From assembly GCF_019857225.1 (NCBI RefSeq), contig NZ_JAFJSY010000010.1, forward strand, positions 124,001 to 188,000: DNA of 64,000 bases. Reading direction: 5' to 3'. The notes beneath the pieces were generated by a model. That model was not told where the DNA came from, ran no database searches, and worked only from the letters and a program-made list of their open reading frames with translations. This DNA is from Streptomyces plumbidurans. GTDB taxonomy: Bacteria > Actinomycetota > Actinomycetes > Streptomycetales > Streptomycetaceae. Positions 1-8,164 of this stretch are shown piece after piece (position 1 is the first letter of the stretch; each line of letters opens with the position of its first letter). The translations under genes were made by a program, and so were the position numbers.

Positions 1-1
1 G

Positions 2-379
2 ATCGGTAGGTTCACGGAGAGCGGCAGACCATCGGTTACGGAAGCATTCCACAAGGTGGTCCACATTGATGCGGAACCCGTGGAGCGAATTCAGCGACGT
101 GCAGTCGACGCCGCCCAACGTGTCGACGAAGCATGGAAGAACCATGCGAGTAACGGCGGCGTACTGTCTGATGATGGGTCGTTTCTGGCTGCAGGCAGCA
201 TGGCCTATGGGTGGGTTCACGTCAGGTTGACTGACAGCGTCGATATTGCGGCCCTTGGGGGGCCGCAAAAAGAGCTCATCTTTATAGCACGCTCCCTCAG
301 CGGGCACCGCGTGTGTGCGGCGAGCACCGAAGGGGACGAGTACTGGATCCTCGAAGCGGAATTTCCCGAGTCCTCATAG
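2..379 (+). CDS. hypothetical protein, 5' end outside the window
   Basis: The frame is open from the first bases of the window to a TAG at 377-379. A GTG at 56 could start a 107-residue protein, but the codons before it also read as ordinary protein, so the gene is probably cut by the window edge. The product is small and acidic, with no signal peptide, membrane segment or motif I recognise. A hydrophobic central stretch (around AAGSMAYGWVHVRL and ELIFIARSL) suggests a small folded alpha/beta domain. Function unknown. The following DNA holds a decayed gene, so this is an accessory, lower-conservation stretch. Confidence 0.5.
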   Translation: MGRFTESGRPSVTEAFHKVVHIDAEPVERIQRRAVDAAQRVDEAWKNHASNGGVLSDDGSFLAAGSMAYGWVHVRLTDSVDIAALGGPQKELIFIARSLSGHRVCAASTEGDEYWILEAEFPESS

Positions 380-507
380 CGCTTCGATCCGCCACAGGTT
401 GGACGAATGGCAGCACTGCTGGGTTGGCAGAGAGGCGGAGGGGCGGGGTCTGCAAGCAAGTGCTCGCAGGGCCGCTTGTGAATTCTGGGTCAGACGGGTT
501 CTGGTGA

Positions 508-813
508 AGTGGCGCCCTTCAGGGCCTCGATAAATGCGGTGAAGGATGTGGCGGGGAGGGACAGGACGCCTTTGCCCGGGTCCTCGAGTCATGCCTTGTC
601 GATGCCCAGGCCAGGGAGATATGGAAGGAGCTGATGATGCCGGTCAACTACTTCTTCCGGCATGAGGTCGCCGAGAAGGTTCGTGCGGAGGCGCGCGAAG
701 AGGGGCGGGAAGAAGGACGCGAAGAGGGCATCGAGCAGGAGCGTGCGGTGTGGGCCCAGCAGGCGGTTTGTGCGGCGAGCGCGGCGGATTTGTTCGCCGA
801 GGGCCCGAACTGA
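508..813 (+). pseudogene. remnant of an Rpn/YhgA-like nuclease gene (C-terminal end)
   Basis: The frame opens after a TGA at 505-507 and runs to the TGA at 811-813. It has no good start codon or ribosome binding site and encodes only a tail. Near its end it reads IWKELM, then a short aromatic segment (VNYFFRHEVAEKVRAEA), then a run of Glu-Arg-Gly repeats (EEGREEGREEGIEQ). Streptomyces PD-(D/E)XK proteins of the Rpn/putative transposase family end with this kind of Arg/Glu/Gly-rich helix after a similar IW..LM segment. The catalytic N-terminal domain is missing. I infer a decayed copy. An independent short ORF from the ATG pair at 634-639 is the alternative. Confidence 0.4.
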
Positions 814-837
814 TCGGCCGGTCGGCGCGGGGGTGCC

Positions 838-1485
838 TCAGCGTGAGCAGGCACCTCGTTTGCCGTGTTGGGACGTGTTCTGCCAGACGCCCTGGGCGTT
901 CTTGGCGAAAGAGATGGAGTAGCTGACGTAGGGGCTGGTGCCTTCTGGATTGCCCAGCTTCTCGCCCGTCTTGCGGTTCTTCGTGTACGCCTTGCTCTCG
1001 TCCGTGCAGTAGGAGACGACTGCGGCTCGCTTGTTGGAGCCGAGGACGACCTTGGGGGCGAAGGCGGGTAGCTTGCCCAGGACGGTGAGGTTCTTGTCCG
1101 TGTAGGTCCTGATCCACGCGCGAGTCTGTCCGACGACGCCTTCGGAGTCGTAGAAGGCGACGTCTTTGCTGTCGGGGTTGTTCGCGATGATGGCCGCGTA
1201 GCCTGCCCGGAGTTCTTCCTTTGCGTCGGCGAGTACCGCTTGCTTCAGCGGGTCGTTGCTCGTCCAGTTCTCGAAGGTCAGCTGGAATGTGCTCGGAAGG
1301 GTGATCTCCGGGCGTTGCGCGGCATCGGTGGGTCCGCCTGGGTCCGCCTTCGCCTTGGCCTTTGCGCCCGTGCTTTTGGCGCTGCCTGCAGGCGAGGCGT
1401 CATCGCCGCTGCCACACGCTCCGAGCAGGAGTGCCATGGCGGCAACGAGCGTGCACGTAACGGTGGTTGAGGCGAGGCGGGGCAT
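838..1485 (-). CDS. putative lipoprotein, third paralogue of the cassette
   Basis: A 215-residue exported lipoprotein. The start chosen is the ATG at 1485, which follows a purine-rich AAAGAGAG; it gives a short signal peptide ending in a lipobox (LLLGAC). A Ser/Ala/Lys-rich linker follows, then a domain of about 150 residues beginning RPEITLPSTFQLTFENW. Two cysteines (VSYC and the C-terminal GACSR) match conserved positions in the two paralogues upstream in the operon (1545-2192 and 3283-3951), so a disulfide is likely. This copy is the most diverged. It lies 59 bp after the gene before it and ends the four-gene minus-strand operon. Binding partner and function unknown; the fold may be NTF2-like, which is only a guess. 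Confidence 0.75.
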   Translation of the reverse strand: MPRLASTTVTCTLVAAMALLLGACGSGDDASPAGSAKSTGAKAKAKADPGGPTDAAQRPEITLPSTFQLTFENWTSNDPLKQAVLADAKEELRAGYAAIIANNPDSKDVAFYDSEGVVGQTRAWIRTYTDKNLTVLGKLPAFAPKVVLGSNKRAAVVSYCTDESKAYTKNRKTGEKLGNPEGTSPYVSYSISFAKNAQGVWQNTSQHGKRGACSR

Positions 1486-1544
1486 GCTCACTCTCTTTCG
1501 AGGATTGGTGGGCGCGACGATCAGAGCCAGGGCGTGAGGCTCTG

Positions 1545-2192
1545 CTACTTCCGGCACTCGTTCGCCCTCTCCTGGACCTCTACGACGACGGTCTTCCAGG
1601 CCTTGGAGGAGCCGGCCGGTGGATACATGAGCAGCCGGTACTTCACGTAACTGTCGGCGTTCTCCTCGCTGTAGAGGATCTTGCCGGTCTTGATCTCCTT
1701 GCTGTACGACTTGGCCTGGTTGCGGCAGAAAGTGACGAGTTCGCGCTTGCCGCCGCCCTGCGCGGTCACGTCAGCGTCGTAGTACCTGTCGGTTCCTGTG
1801 ACGGTCCAGTGCCCTTTCACCCAGGCCTGGATCTGCGACTTGGCGTACTGCGCGGCCTGACCTTGCGAGTAGTACTGATATGCGGGGTCGTTCGGGTCCT
1901 GCTTGGAGATCCCGTGCTTCAGAGCTCGGATGTAGCTCTCCGCTCCGGCTAGTGCTGACGCCTGCTTGGCTTCGGGCGGCGTATCGAAGTCGAACACGAG
2001 GTGGAAATCGGTGGGGACGCCGACGTCGGGGGCTCCAGGAGTGGGCGCCGATGCCGATGGTGTCGCGGACCTCGCGTCCGGTTCCTTGCCGTCGTTCGAA
2101 GCCGCTGTGTCTCCGCCACCACAGCCGGTGAGCAAGAGGGCGGTTGCCGCGGTGAACGTGGTGACTGTGGTGGGCAGGGCGTAGCGCAGCAC
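1545..2192 (-). CDS. putative lipoprotein, second paralogue
   Basis: A 215-residue lipoprotein. The start is the GTG at 2192, preceded by GGAG at a normal distance; it gives a signal peptide with the lipobox LLLTGC followed by Gly-Gly-Gly. After a Ser/Ala/Pro linker, the domain shares with its neighbour at 3283-3951 the blocks YIRALxHGI, DPAYQYYS, SQIxAxVKGxWTxTGTDRxY, the FC..QAK motif and a C-terminal xEC. Those two copies are therefore recent relatives. It starts 23 bp after the stop of the secreted protein gene at 2216-3286, so the genes are co-transcribed. No known catalytic motif is visible. A surface-anchored binding or assembly role is inference. Confidence 0.8.
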   Translation of the reverse strand: MLRYALPTTVTTFTAATALLLTGCGGGDTAASNDGKEPDARSATPSASAPTPGAPDVGVPTDFHLVFDFDTPPEAKQASALAGAESYIRALKHGISKQDPNDPAYQYYSQGQAAQYAKSQIQAWVKGHWTVTGTDRYYDADVTAQGGGKRELVTFCRNQAKSYSKEIKTGKILYSEENADSYVKYRLLMYPPAGSSKAWKTVVVEVQERANECRK

Positions 2193-2215
2193 AGTTGGTT
2201 TCTCCGGGAGCGTGG

Positions 2216-3286
2216 CTAGCGGTTGACGGCCTGGATCTCCTGGACGTTCATGTCCTGGGTCGTGTCGAACGTGCCGTCGGGGAGGTCGCCCTTGCTTCCG
2301 TCGGAGCCTTGCCACGAGACCTGCCAGGTGATGCTGGCCTTCAAGTGGTACGGGGTGCCGTTCGTCGCATGGAGATACGTGATGCCGCACGGCGGGGTCT
2401 TGTCGGCGTCGCCCTTCGCATACGCCGTGCCGATGCTGCCGTCGTCATTGATCTTGCAGTCAGCTGAGGCAGGGTACGTCGTCGCGTCGTCCGTGCCCGG
2501 TTCCAGGTGCAGAGCTACAGGCTTTGCCGTCGTCTCCGCCCACAAACCCGTGTTCGGCAGAGAGGCGCGGACCTTGACGTCCTTGAACTTGCCCTTGTCC
2601 AGCCACACCCAAGTCGGAAGGTTCACCGTCGACTTGGCCGTGGGCTTCACCTCGATCTCGGTCTCGGGAACCTTGATCTTGTCGTAGGCGTACTCGGCGA
2701 GAGTCTTCGGGGTGGGGGAGTTGGGGTCGTCGGGGACCTGGCCCGCGGGGACCCAGAACATGATGCGGCCGCAGTCCCAGGAGTCGGGGTCCTGGTCGTC
2801 GGGAGCGACTCCTCGCCAGAAGTAGCCGTCCTTGCCGGTGTTGTAGTTCTTGTAGCCGTCGGCGCTGCTGTTGGTCGGCGAGTTCATGTCGAAGTTGTCC
2901 GCCGGCTTTCCGTCGCGGTAGTGGTCCGTCCACAGACCCTTGCCGAACCACGACTCGTGGATGCCGACGTCGCCGCCGCCGTCGGTGTCCACGAAGTGCT
3001 TGAGCTCCGCGGGAGTGAAGGCAGGCTCGTACCAGCAGGCCGGAGGCTTCCAGTTGGGGTCGACCGTGCCGAGGTTGCCCTGCTTGCCGTCGCCCCCGTC
3101 ACCGCCACTGACGTACTCGATCTGAATGTGGGACACGGAAGCCTTCAGGGTTCCGTTGTCGGCGCTTCCGTGTGTGTTGCCGTGCGTGCTGGGGACGGGC
3201 TTTCCGGCATGGGCCGTGCCCGCAGCACAGAGAAGCGTTCCCGCGGTCAGAGCTACAACCCACCGTGTGCGCCTGGCAGAAATCAC
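2216..3286 (-). CDS. secreted protein of unknown function
   Basis: A Sec-exported protein of about 356 residues without a lipobox: a basic N-terminus (RRTRW), a hydrophobic stretch, and an AHA-like cleavage site. The mature part is rich in Asp, Gly, Trp and Tyr and holds several cysteines (ACWYEP, WDCGRIMFW, ADCKIN, PPCGITY), typical of extracellular disulfide-bonded proteins. The GTG at 3286 is preferred because it overlaps the TGA of the upstream lipoprotein gene (GTGA) and has AAGGAG at the right distance; a GTG three codons earlier sits too close to that site. Distant relatives are sometimes annotated loosely as enoyl reductase, but no such catalytic motif is seen. Coupled translation with the flanking lipoproteins suggests one complex. 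Confidence 0.75.
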   Translation of the reverse strand: MISARRTRWVVALTAGTLLCAAGTAHAGKPVPSTHGNTHGSADNGTLKASVSHIQIEYVSGGDGGDGKQGNLGTVDPNWKPPACWYEPAFTPAELKHFVDTDGGGDVGIHESWFGKGLWTDHYRDGKPADNFDMNSPTNSSADGYKNYNTGKDGYFWRGVAPDDQDPDSWDCGRIMFWVPAGQVPDDPNSPTPKTLAEYAYDKIKVPETEIEVKPTAKSTVNLPTWVWLDKGKFKDVKVRASLPNTGLWAETTAKPVALHLEPGTDDATTYPASADCKINDDGSIGTAYAKGDADKTPPCGITYLHATNGTPYHLKASITWQVSWQGSDGSKGDLPDGTFDTTQDMNVQEIQAVNR

Positions 3287-3951
3287 TCCTGGCACTCCTT
3301 CGCCTTCCCCGTGACGGTGATCTGCTCGGCACGCCAGACGGGCGAGTTCTTCGTGGATGCCATGAGAACGCTGAACTTCTGGAAGCTGGACAGGTCTTCC
3401 TTGGTGTACAACACCTTGCCGGTCTTCAGCTCCTTGCCGTAGACCTTGGCCTGGTTCTCGCAGAACTCGACGCGGACGAGCTTGACCGCCTTCGACTGAC
3501 CTGCGGAGGTGGTTTCGGCGCGGTAGAAGCGGTCGGTACCGGTGAGCGTCCAGCCACCCTTCACGTACGCCTTGATCTGCGAGTTCGCGTACCGGGCCGC
3601 GTCTCCGGCCGAGTAGTACTGGTACGCCGGGTCATGCGGATCATGCTTGGTGATGCCGTGGTTCAGCGCCCGGATGTAGTTGCTCGCGTCTTCCAGGGCC
3701 GCAGCGCTGTCCGCATCCGACGGCTTGTCGAAGTCGAAGGCCAGCTTGAGGTCCTTGGGCAGGCTCACATCCGGTCGGTCTGCCGCGGTCGGGGCCGACG
3801 CCGAGGCCGAAGCCGAAGGACTCCCCGCCCCCGTATCCGCCCCCTTGATGTCGTCCGACGAGGACTTGTCACCCCCACCGCACCCGGTGAGAAGCAGAGC
3901 CGCGGCGGCGGTGAACGCGGCAGCGGTAGTCGGCAGTGCGCGGCGGGCCAC
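3283..3951 (-). CDS. putative lipoprotein, first paralogue
   Basis: A 222-residue lipoprotein and the first gene of the minus-strand cassette. The GTG at 3951 has a strong GGGGGAG site 7 bases upstream. The signal peptide ends in LLLTGC, then Gly-Gly-Gly-Asp and a Ser/Ala-rich tether to about residue 55. The folded domain carries the blocks shared with the paralogue at 1545-2192 (YIRALNHGITK, DPAYQYYS, TGTDRFYRAE, FCENQAK, terminal ECQE). Its stop overlaps the start of the secreted protein gene. The DNA upstream is the divergent promoter region shared with the LysM/BTAD gene, so the two units may be used together. Confidence 0.8.
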   Translation of the reverse strand: MARRALPTTAAAFTAAAALLLTGCGGGDKSSSDDIKGADTGAGSPSASASASAPTAADRPDVSLPKDLKLAFDFDKPSDADSAAALEDASNYIRALNHGITKHDPHDPAYQYYSAGDAARYANSQIKAYVKGGWTLTGTDRFYRAETTSAGQSKAVKLVRVEFCENQAKVYGKELKTGKVLYTKEDLSSFQKFSVLMASTKNSPVWRAEQITVTGKAKECQE

Positions 3952-4359
3952 GGTTGATCTCCCCCGGAGTCGGCTGTGTCGGCTGTGTGCAACAGGGAAC
4001 GAAGCTATCAGGGGCGGGTAAGAGGGTCTGGCGTGCCGGTGGGGGATTGTGTGGGGGATGTGAGGAGTGTGGCGTGACCGGCGCGGGGGCGGGGATCGTA
4101 GGGGCGTGGACCCGTGGTGGCGGTGCCGCCGGGGGTCGTGGGCGCGTGGGTCTGTAGCGGCGGCCCGGCGGGGCAAATCGGGTTTAGGGGGCGCGGGGTG
4201 ACGTATCGGATGGTGGGCGTGTGCTCTTCGTCTCGTCCGGCCTTCGACGTCCCAAATAAGAGTCCATAAGATCTCGGTAGGCTCACTGCGCCCCACAACC
4301 ACCGCACTCACAACCACCGCACCCAACACCCCGCACACCACACAACCCAGGACACCGCC
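3952..4359. promoter_or_regulatory. divergent intergenic region with G-rich strand and a 15-bp direct repeat
   Basis: About 400 bases without a credible gene. From about 4015 to 4190 the plus strand is strongly G-rich, with many runs of three to five G, unlike its surroundings. At 4294-4307 and 4309-4322 the 14-mer CACAACCACCGCAC is repeated exactly with a 15-bp period. A possible minus 10 element, TAAGAT, lies at 4267-4272 for rightward transcription of the LysM/BTAD gene, with no clear minus 35. The leftward promoter for the lipoprotein cassette must also lie here. Confidence 0.4.
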
Positions 4360-7344
4360 ATGCCGCGACGCAGCACCTCAAGCTCGACGGGACGCTCGAC
4401 GGGCAACTCGACGAACGCGAACGCGCCGAGGAACCGGACGCCGCAGGCTGTCCGTGTCCGGCGGCGTTCGTTCGGGGACTTCGTCAAGGCGTTCTTCGCG
4501 TTCGTCGCGTTGCTCGTTCTGGTGGTCGGGGTGCCCGGGGCGCTCGCCGTGCTGATCGGGTGGCCGCTGCCGCACGGGGCGCCGAGCCTGGACTGGCTGC
4601 AGCGGGAAATCACCGTCGACACGTTCCTGCGCATCCTGACCGTCATCGTGTGGCTGGCCTGGGCCCAGTTCACGGCCTGTGTGCTCGTCGAGGTCAAGGC
4701 CGCGCTGTCCGGTGTCGGGGTGCCGGGGCGCGTACCCGGGGCCGGGCCGAGTCAGTTGCTCGCGCGGCAGCTCGTCGCCGCCCTGCTGCTCGTCGGCGCG
4801 ACCGCCGCCAGCCTCACGCCGGGGCTGTCGAACCTCGGGCACAGCCTGGAGGGCAACCACAAGCCGACCGTGGCCGCGGCGCAGGCGACTCCCGGGATCC
4901 TCGCCCAGCAGCAGGAGCAGGCCGCGAGCACCGCGGCCGCCCTCGCCGAGCAGGCCTCCCACGCGCAGGCCGACGCCGGCCACAACGCCAAGCAGCACGG
5001 CGACACGAAGTACTACCGCATCCAGCCGCCCGAGGGCCGCCACCACGACTCTCTGTGGGAGATCGCGCAGCGCCACCTCGGTGACGGACGCCGGTACAAG
5101 GAGATCTACGAGCTCAACAAGGACCGTATCCAGCCCGACGGTTCCCGCTTGTCCGAGGCCAGCCTGATCCGGCCCGGGTGGATCATGGAGATGCCCGGCG
5201 ACGCGCACGGCGGCGAGCTCGTCGAGATGCCCGACGCCAACGCCAATGCCAGTGCCCATGTCTCGCCCGGCGTTCAGCAGCAGATTCACGACTACGCCAA
5301 GTCCGGCGACCACGCCCAGGGCGGCGGCAGCCAGGCCCAGGGCGGCGGCCACGGCGGCGCCCAGGTCTCCGTGCCCCAGCAGCGCCCCGCCTCCGACGGC
5401 GACCGGCAGCACGCCGGTGCTCAGCACACCGCCCCAGCCGCAACCGGCGAAAGCAGCGCCTTCGGGCTCCCCCAGGCCCTCATCGGCGCCCCCCTCCTCG
5501 CCGCCGGCCTCCTCGGCGCTCTCGGGCGCCGCCGCCGGCAGGCCCTGTGGCAGTCGGCGCTCGGTGCCGTCGGCGGGCGGCGCGGGATGGAGCCGCCGAC
5601 GCCGACCGGTGACGCCGCGGACGTGCAGGACGCCCTGCTCGTCGGCGCCGACCCCGACGGCGTACGGCTGCTGGACCGGTCGCTGCGCGGCCTCGCCGCC
5701 CAACTCGCCGGTGAGTCGCGCGCCCTGCCCACCGTCTACGCCGCCTGGCTCAGCAACGGCGATCTGCATCTGCAGCTCGCCCAGCCCGCCGGGAAGCCGC
5801 CCGCGCCCTGGCAGCTCGGCCAGGACCAGACGTTCTGGATGCTCGCCCGCACCGACGCCGAGCGCTACGACGACGTCGACACGGCCGCGCCGTACCCCGG
5901 CCTCGTCAGCCTCGGCACCATGGACGACTCGCGGCTGCTGCTCAACCTGGAGTCCGTGCCGGGCATCGTCTCCCTCAGCGGCCGCGAGGCCGACCGGGCC
6001 GCCGTCTTCGCGTCCGTCGCCGCGGAGCTGGCCACCAACGGGTGGTCGGACCGCATGACCATCACCCTCGTCGGGTTCGGCGAGGACCTCACCCCGCTCG
6101 CGCCCAACCGGCTGCGCCACCTCGACGGCATCGACGACCTGATCGAGACCATGGAGGCCGAGACGCGGCAGCGCAGGGGAGCGCTCGGCGCCGCCGGACA
6201 CGACTCCGTCCTCACCGGGCGTACGGGCCCTGCCCAGCACACCCGTTGGGCCCCGCACCTCGTCCTGCTCGCCGCCCAGCCCTCCGCCGAGAACGCCGTC
6301 AAACTGGCCGAACTCGCCTCCGACGCGAGCCGCCTCGGCATCGGCTACCTCGTCGGCACCGAGACCGGCGATCTGCCCGGCGCCGCCTGGGAGATGGAGA
6401 TCACCGGCGCGGGCAAGCTGCTCGCCCCGCTCCTCGGGCTCGAACTCGACGCCCAGATGCTGCCGCTCGCCACCCAGCGCGCCGTCGTCGAGCTGTTCGT
6501 CGAGGCCGATCCCGAGCGCGACCCGCAGGGGCCCACGCCCACCCCGCCGTTCCTCGTCGACGTCAGCGAACAGGGGCGCCCGGCGGTGTACGCGCGCCTG
6601 GTCGGCCCGTACGAGATCATCGGCCTCGACACCCCGGACGGCGACCGCAGCGCCCTGCTGCACGAGGCGCTCGCGCTGCTCCTGCTGCACCGCGAGGGCG
6701 TGCACCCGCGGGTGCTGTCCTCCGCGCTGTGGCCGCGGGGCGTCACCGAGGACGTACGCGACGCGCTGCTGGAGCGGCTGGCGGACTGGCTCGGCACCGA
6801 CCCGGACGGCAGCCCCCGGCTCTCGGCCGACGCCACCGGGCGGCTGGTGCTCGCCAAGTCCGTGGTGTCCGACCTGGACGTGCTGCGCTCGCTCTACCAC
6901 GAGGCCACCCAGGGCAAGGGCGTCGACAGCCGGGCCGTGCGCGGGCGGCTGCTCACCGACGCGCTGGTGCTGGTGCGCGGTCCCCTGCTGGCCGACCGTC
7001 CCGAGGGCCGCTACCGCTGGCTCACCCACGAGATCATCGACGCCCAACTCCCGCTGCTCGTCGCGGACATCGGGCTCGCCCTGTCCGCCTTCCACCTGGA
7101 GAAGAACCGCGCGGAGAAGGCCATCGAGGCCCTGAACGCGGCCCTCAACTCCGCCCCCGCCGACGAGCGCCTGTGGAACGAACTGCTGCGCGCCACCCAC
7201 GCCACCGGCGACGAGGCCCGCCTGCAGGCCCTCGCCGCCGACCTGGTCAACCGCAGCGGCGCCCGCGGACTGCCGCCGCGCACCGAGGCGCTGCTCGACG
7301 AGCTGCTGCCGTCGTGGCGCAGCGGCGTCGCCGCCGTGGGATGA
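4360..7344 (+). CDS. membrane protein with LysM and BTAD domains
   Basis: A 994-residue protein. After a basic N-terminus come three membrane segments (roughly residues 40-62, 90-112 and 132-150). An Ala/Gln-rich stretch follows, then a LysM-like module at about 218-282 (SLWEIAQRHLGDGRRYKEIYELN, interrupted here only for description), a Gln/Gly-rich linker, and a further membrane helix near 375-392 followed by RRRR. The large C-terminal half contains a winged-helix-like segment (LLLLHREGVHPRVLSSALWP) and ends in a bacterial transcriptional activator (BTAD/TPR-like) domain (about 845-980). Proteins of this architecture accompany Tad/Flp pilus loci in actinomycetes. Its stop overlaps the prepilin peptidase start, which supports a pilus or secretion role. 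A membrane-bound sensor or scaffold is the likely function. Confidence 0.8.
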   Translation: MPRRSTSSSTGRSTGNSTNANAPRNRTPQAVRVRRRSFGDFVKAFFAFVALLVLVVGVPGALAVLIGWPLPHGAPSLDWLQREITVDTFLRILTVIVWLAWAQFTACVLVEVKAALSGVGVPGRVPGAGPSQLLARQLVAALLLVGATAASLTPGLSNLGHSLEGNHKPTVAAAQATPGILAQQQEQAASTAAALAEQASHAQADAGHNAKQHGDTKYYRIQPPEGRHHDSLWEIAQRHLGDGRRYKEIYELNKDRIQPDGSRLSEASLIRPGWIMEMPGDAHGGELVEMPDANANASAHVSPGVQQQIHDYAKSGDHAQGGGSQAQGGGHGGAQVSVPQQRPASDGDRQHAGAQHTAPAATGESSAFGLPQALIGAPLLAAGLLGALGRRRRQALWQSALGAVGGRRGMEPPTPTGDAADVQDALLVGADPDGVRLLDRSLRGLAAQLAGESRALPTVYAAWLSNGDLHLQLAQPAGKPPAPWQLGQDQTFWMLARTDAERYDDVDTAAPYPGLVSLGTMDDSRLLLNLESVPGIVSLSGREADRAAVFASVAAELATNGWSDRMTITLVGFGEDLTPLAPNRLRHLDGIDDLIETMEAETRQRRGALGAAGHDSVLTGRTGPAQHTRWAPHLVLLAAQPSAENAVKLAELASDASRLGIGYLVGTETGDLPGAAWEMEITGAGKLLAPLLGLELDAQMLPLATQRAVVELFVEADPERDPQGPTPTPPFLVDVSEQGRPAVYARLVGPYEIIGLDTPDGDRSALLHEALALLLLHREGVHPRVLSSALWPRGVTEDVRDALLERLADWLGTDPDGSPRLSADATGRLVLAKSVVSDLDVLRSLYHEATQGKGVDSRAVRGRLLTDALVLVRGPLLADRPEGRYRWLTHEIIDAQLPLLVADIGLALSAFHLEKNRAEKAIEALNAALNSAPADERLWNELLRATHATGDEARLQALAADLVNRSGARGLPPRTEALLDELLPSWRSGVAAVG

Positions 7345-8084
7345 ACAGCGACTCGATGACGATCGTGCTGATCGCCGTCGCCGCCCTGTGGGGCGCGGCG
7401 GCGGGCGCGCTGCTGCCGCGCGCCGTGTACCGCTTCTCCGTACCGTCCGGGGAGGACTGGCGGGAGCAGTGCCCCGGTGGGCATCCGGTCGGCGGATGGA
7501 TCGGGCGTGCGCGCTGCGCGCGGTGCGGGCCGGAGCAGGCCGCCTACGGTTCCGCGACGCCCGTGATCATCGCCACCGCCCTCGTCTGCGCCGCCCTCGC
7601 CGCCGCCACCGACACCCGCCCCGAACTGGGCGTCTGGCTGCTGCTCGGGCCCGTCGGCGTGCTGCTCGCGGTCGTCGACTTCCGGGTGAAGCGGCTGCCG
7701 GACGTGCTCACGCTGCCGCTCGCGAGCGCCGCGCTCGTCCTGCTCGGCATCACGGCCCTGCTGCCCGAGCACGCCGGTGACTGGCTCACCTCCCTCTACG
7801 GCGCCCTCGCGCTCGGCGGCGCCTTCTTCGTGCTGTTCCTCATCAACCCCGGCGGCATGGGCTTCGGCGACGTCAAGCTGGCGCTGGGGCTGGGCGCCGC
7901 CCTGGGCTGGTACGGCTGGCCGACGCTCATGCTGGGCACCTTCGCGGCGTTCGTGCTCGGCGCGCTGTACGGGGGCGCCCTCGTCGTCGTACGGCGGGCC
8001 GGGCGCAAGACGGCCATCGCGTTCGGGCCGTTCCTGATCGCGGGCACGTTCGTGGGGCTGCTCATGGGGGCCTACGCGGCCTGA
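7341..8084 (+). CDS. A24 family prepilin peptidase
   Basis: A 247-residue polytopic membrane aspartic protease that cleaves type IV or Flp-type prepilins. The two catalytic aspartates are visible: D113 in VVDFRVKRLPD and D177 in the GFGD motif followed by VKL. An N-terminal cytoplasmic segment keeps a partial zinc-type cysteine set (C44, C59, C62), one short of two CxxC pairs. About seven hydrophobic segments are predicted. The ATG overlaps the stop of the LysM/BTAD gene (ATGA), so the two are translationally coupled. No prepilin, ATPase or TadB/C gene lies in this window; its substrates must be encoded elsewhere, perhaps just upstream. Confidence 0.9.
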   Translation: MNSDSMTIVLIAVAALWGAAAGALLPRAVYRFSVPSGEDWREQCPGGHPVGGWIGRARCARCGPEQAAYGSATPVIIATALVCAALAAATDTRPELGVWLLLGPVGVLLAVVDFRVKRLPDVLTLPLASAALVLLGITALLPEHAGDWLTSLYGALALGGAFFVLFLINPGGMGFGDVKLALGLGAALGWYGWPTLMLGTFAAFVLGALYGGALVVVRRAGRKTAIAFGPFLIAGTFVGLLMGAYAA

Positions 8085-8164
8085 CGACAGCCTCGCACAG
8101 GCCCTGGCGTACGCTGGTCAGGACTGTCCGACCGTCCACAACCCTTGACGAAAGGGACGCCCCG

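Noticed and set aside
2507..3442. Plus-strand frame across the secreted protein gene
   Set aside because: It is antisense to a gene with signal peptide, ribosome site and coupled neighbours, and it has no start signal.
4378..7200. A 940-codon open frame antisense to the LysM/BTAD gene
   Set aside because: Low-complexity Gly/Arg/Val sequence, no start signal, and the sense strand codes for recognisable domains.
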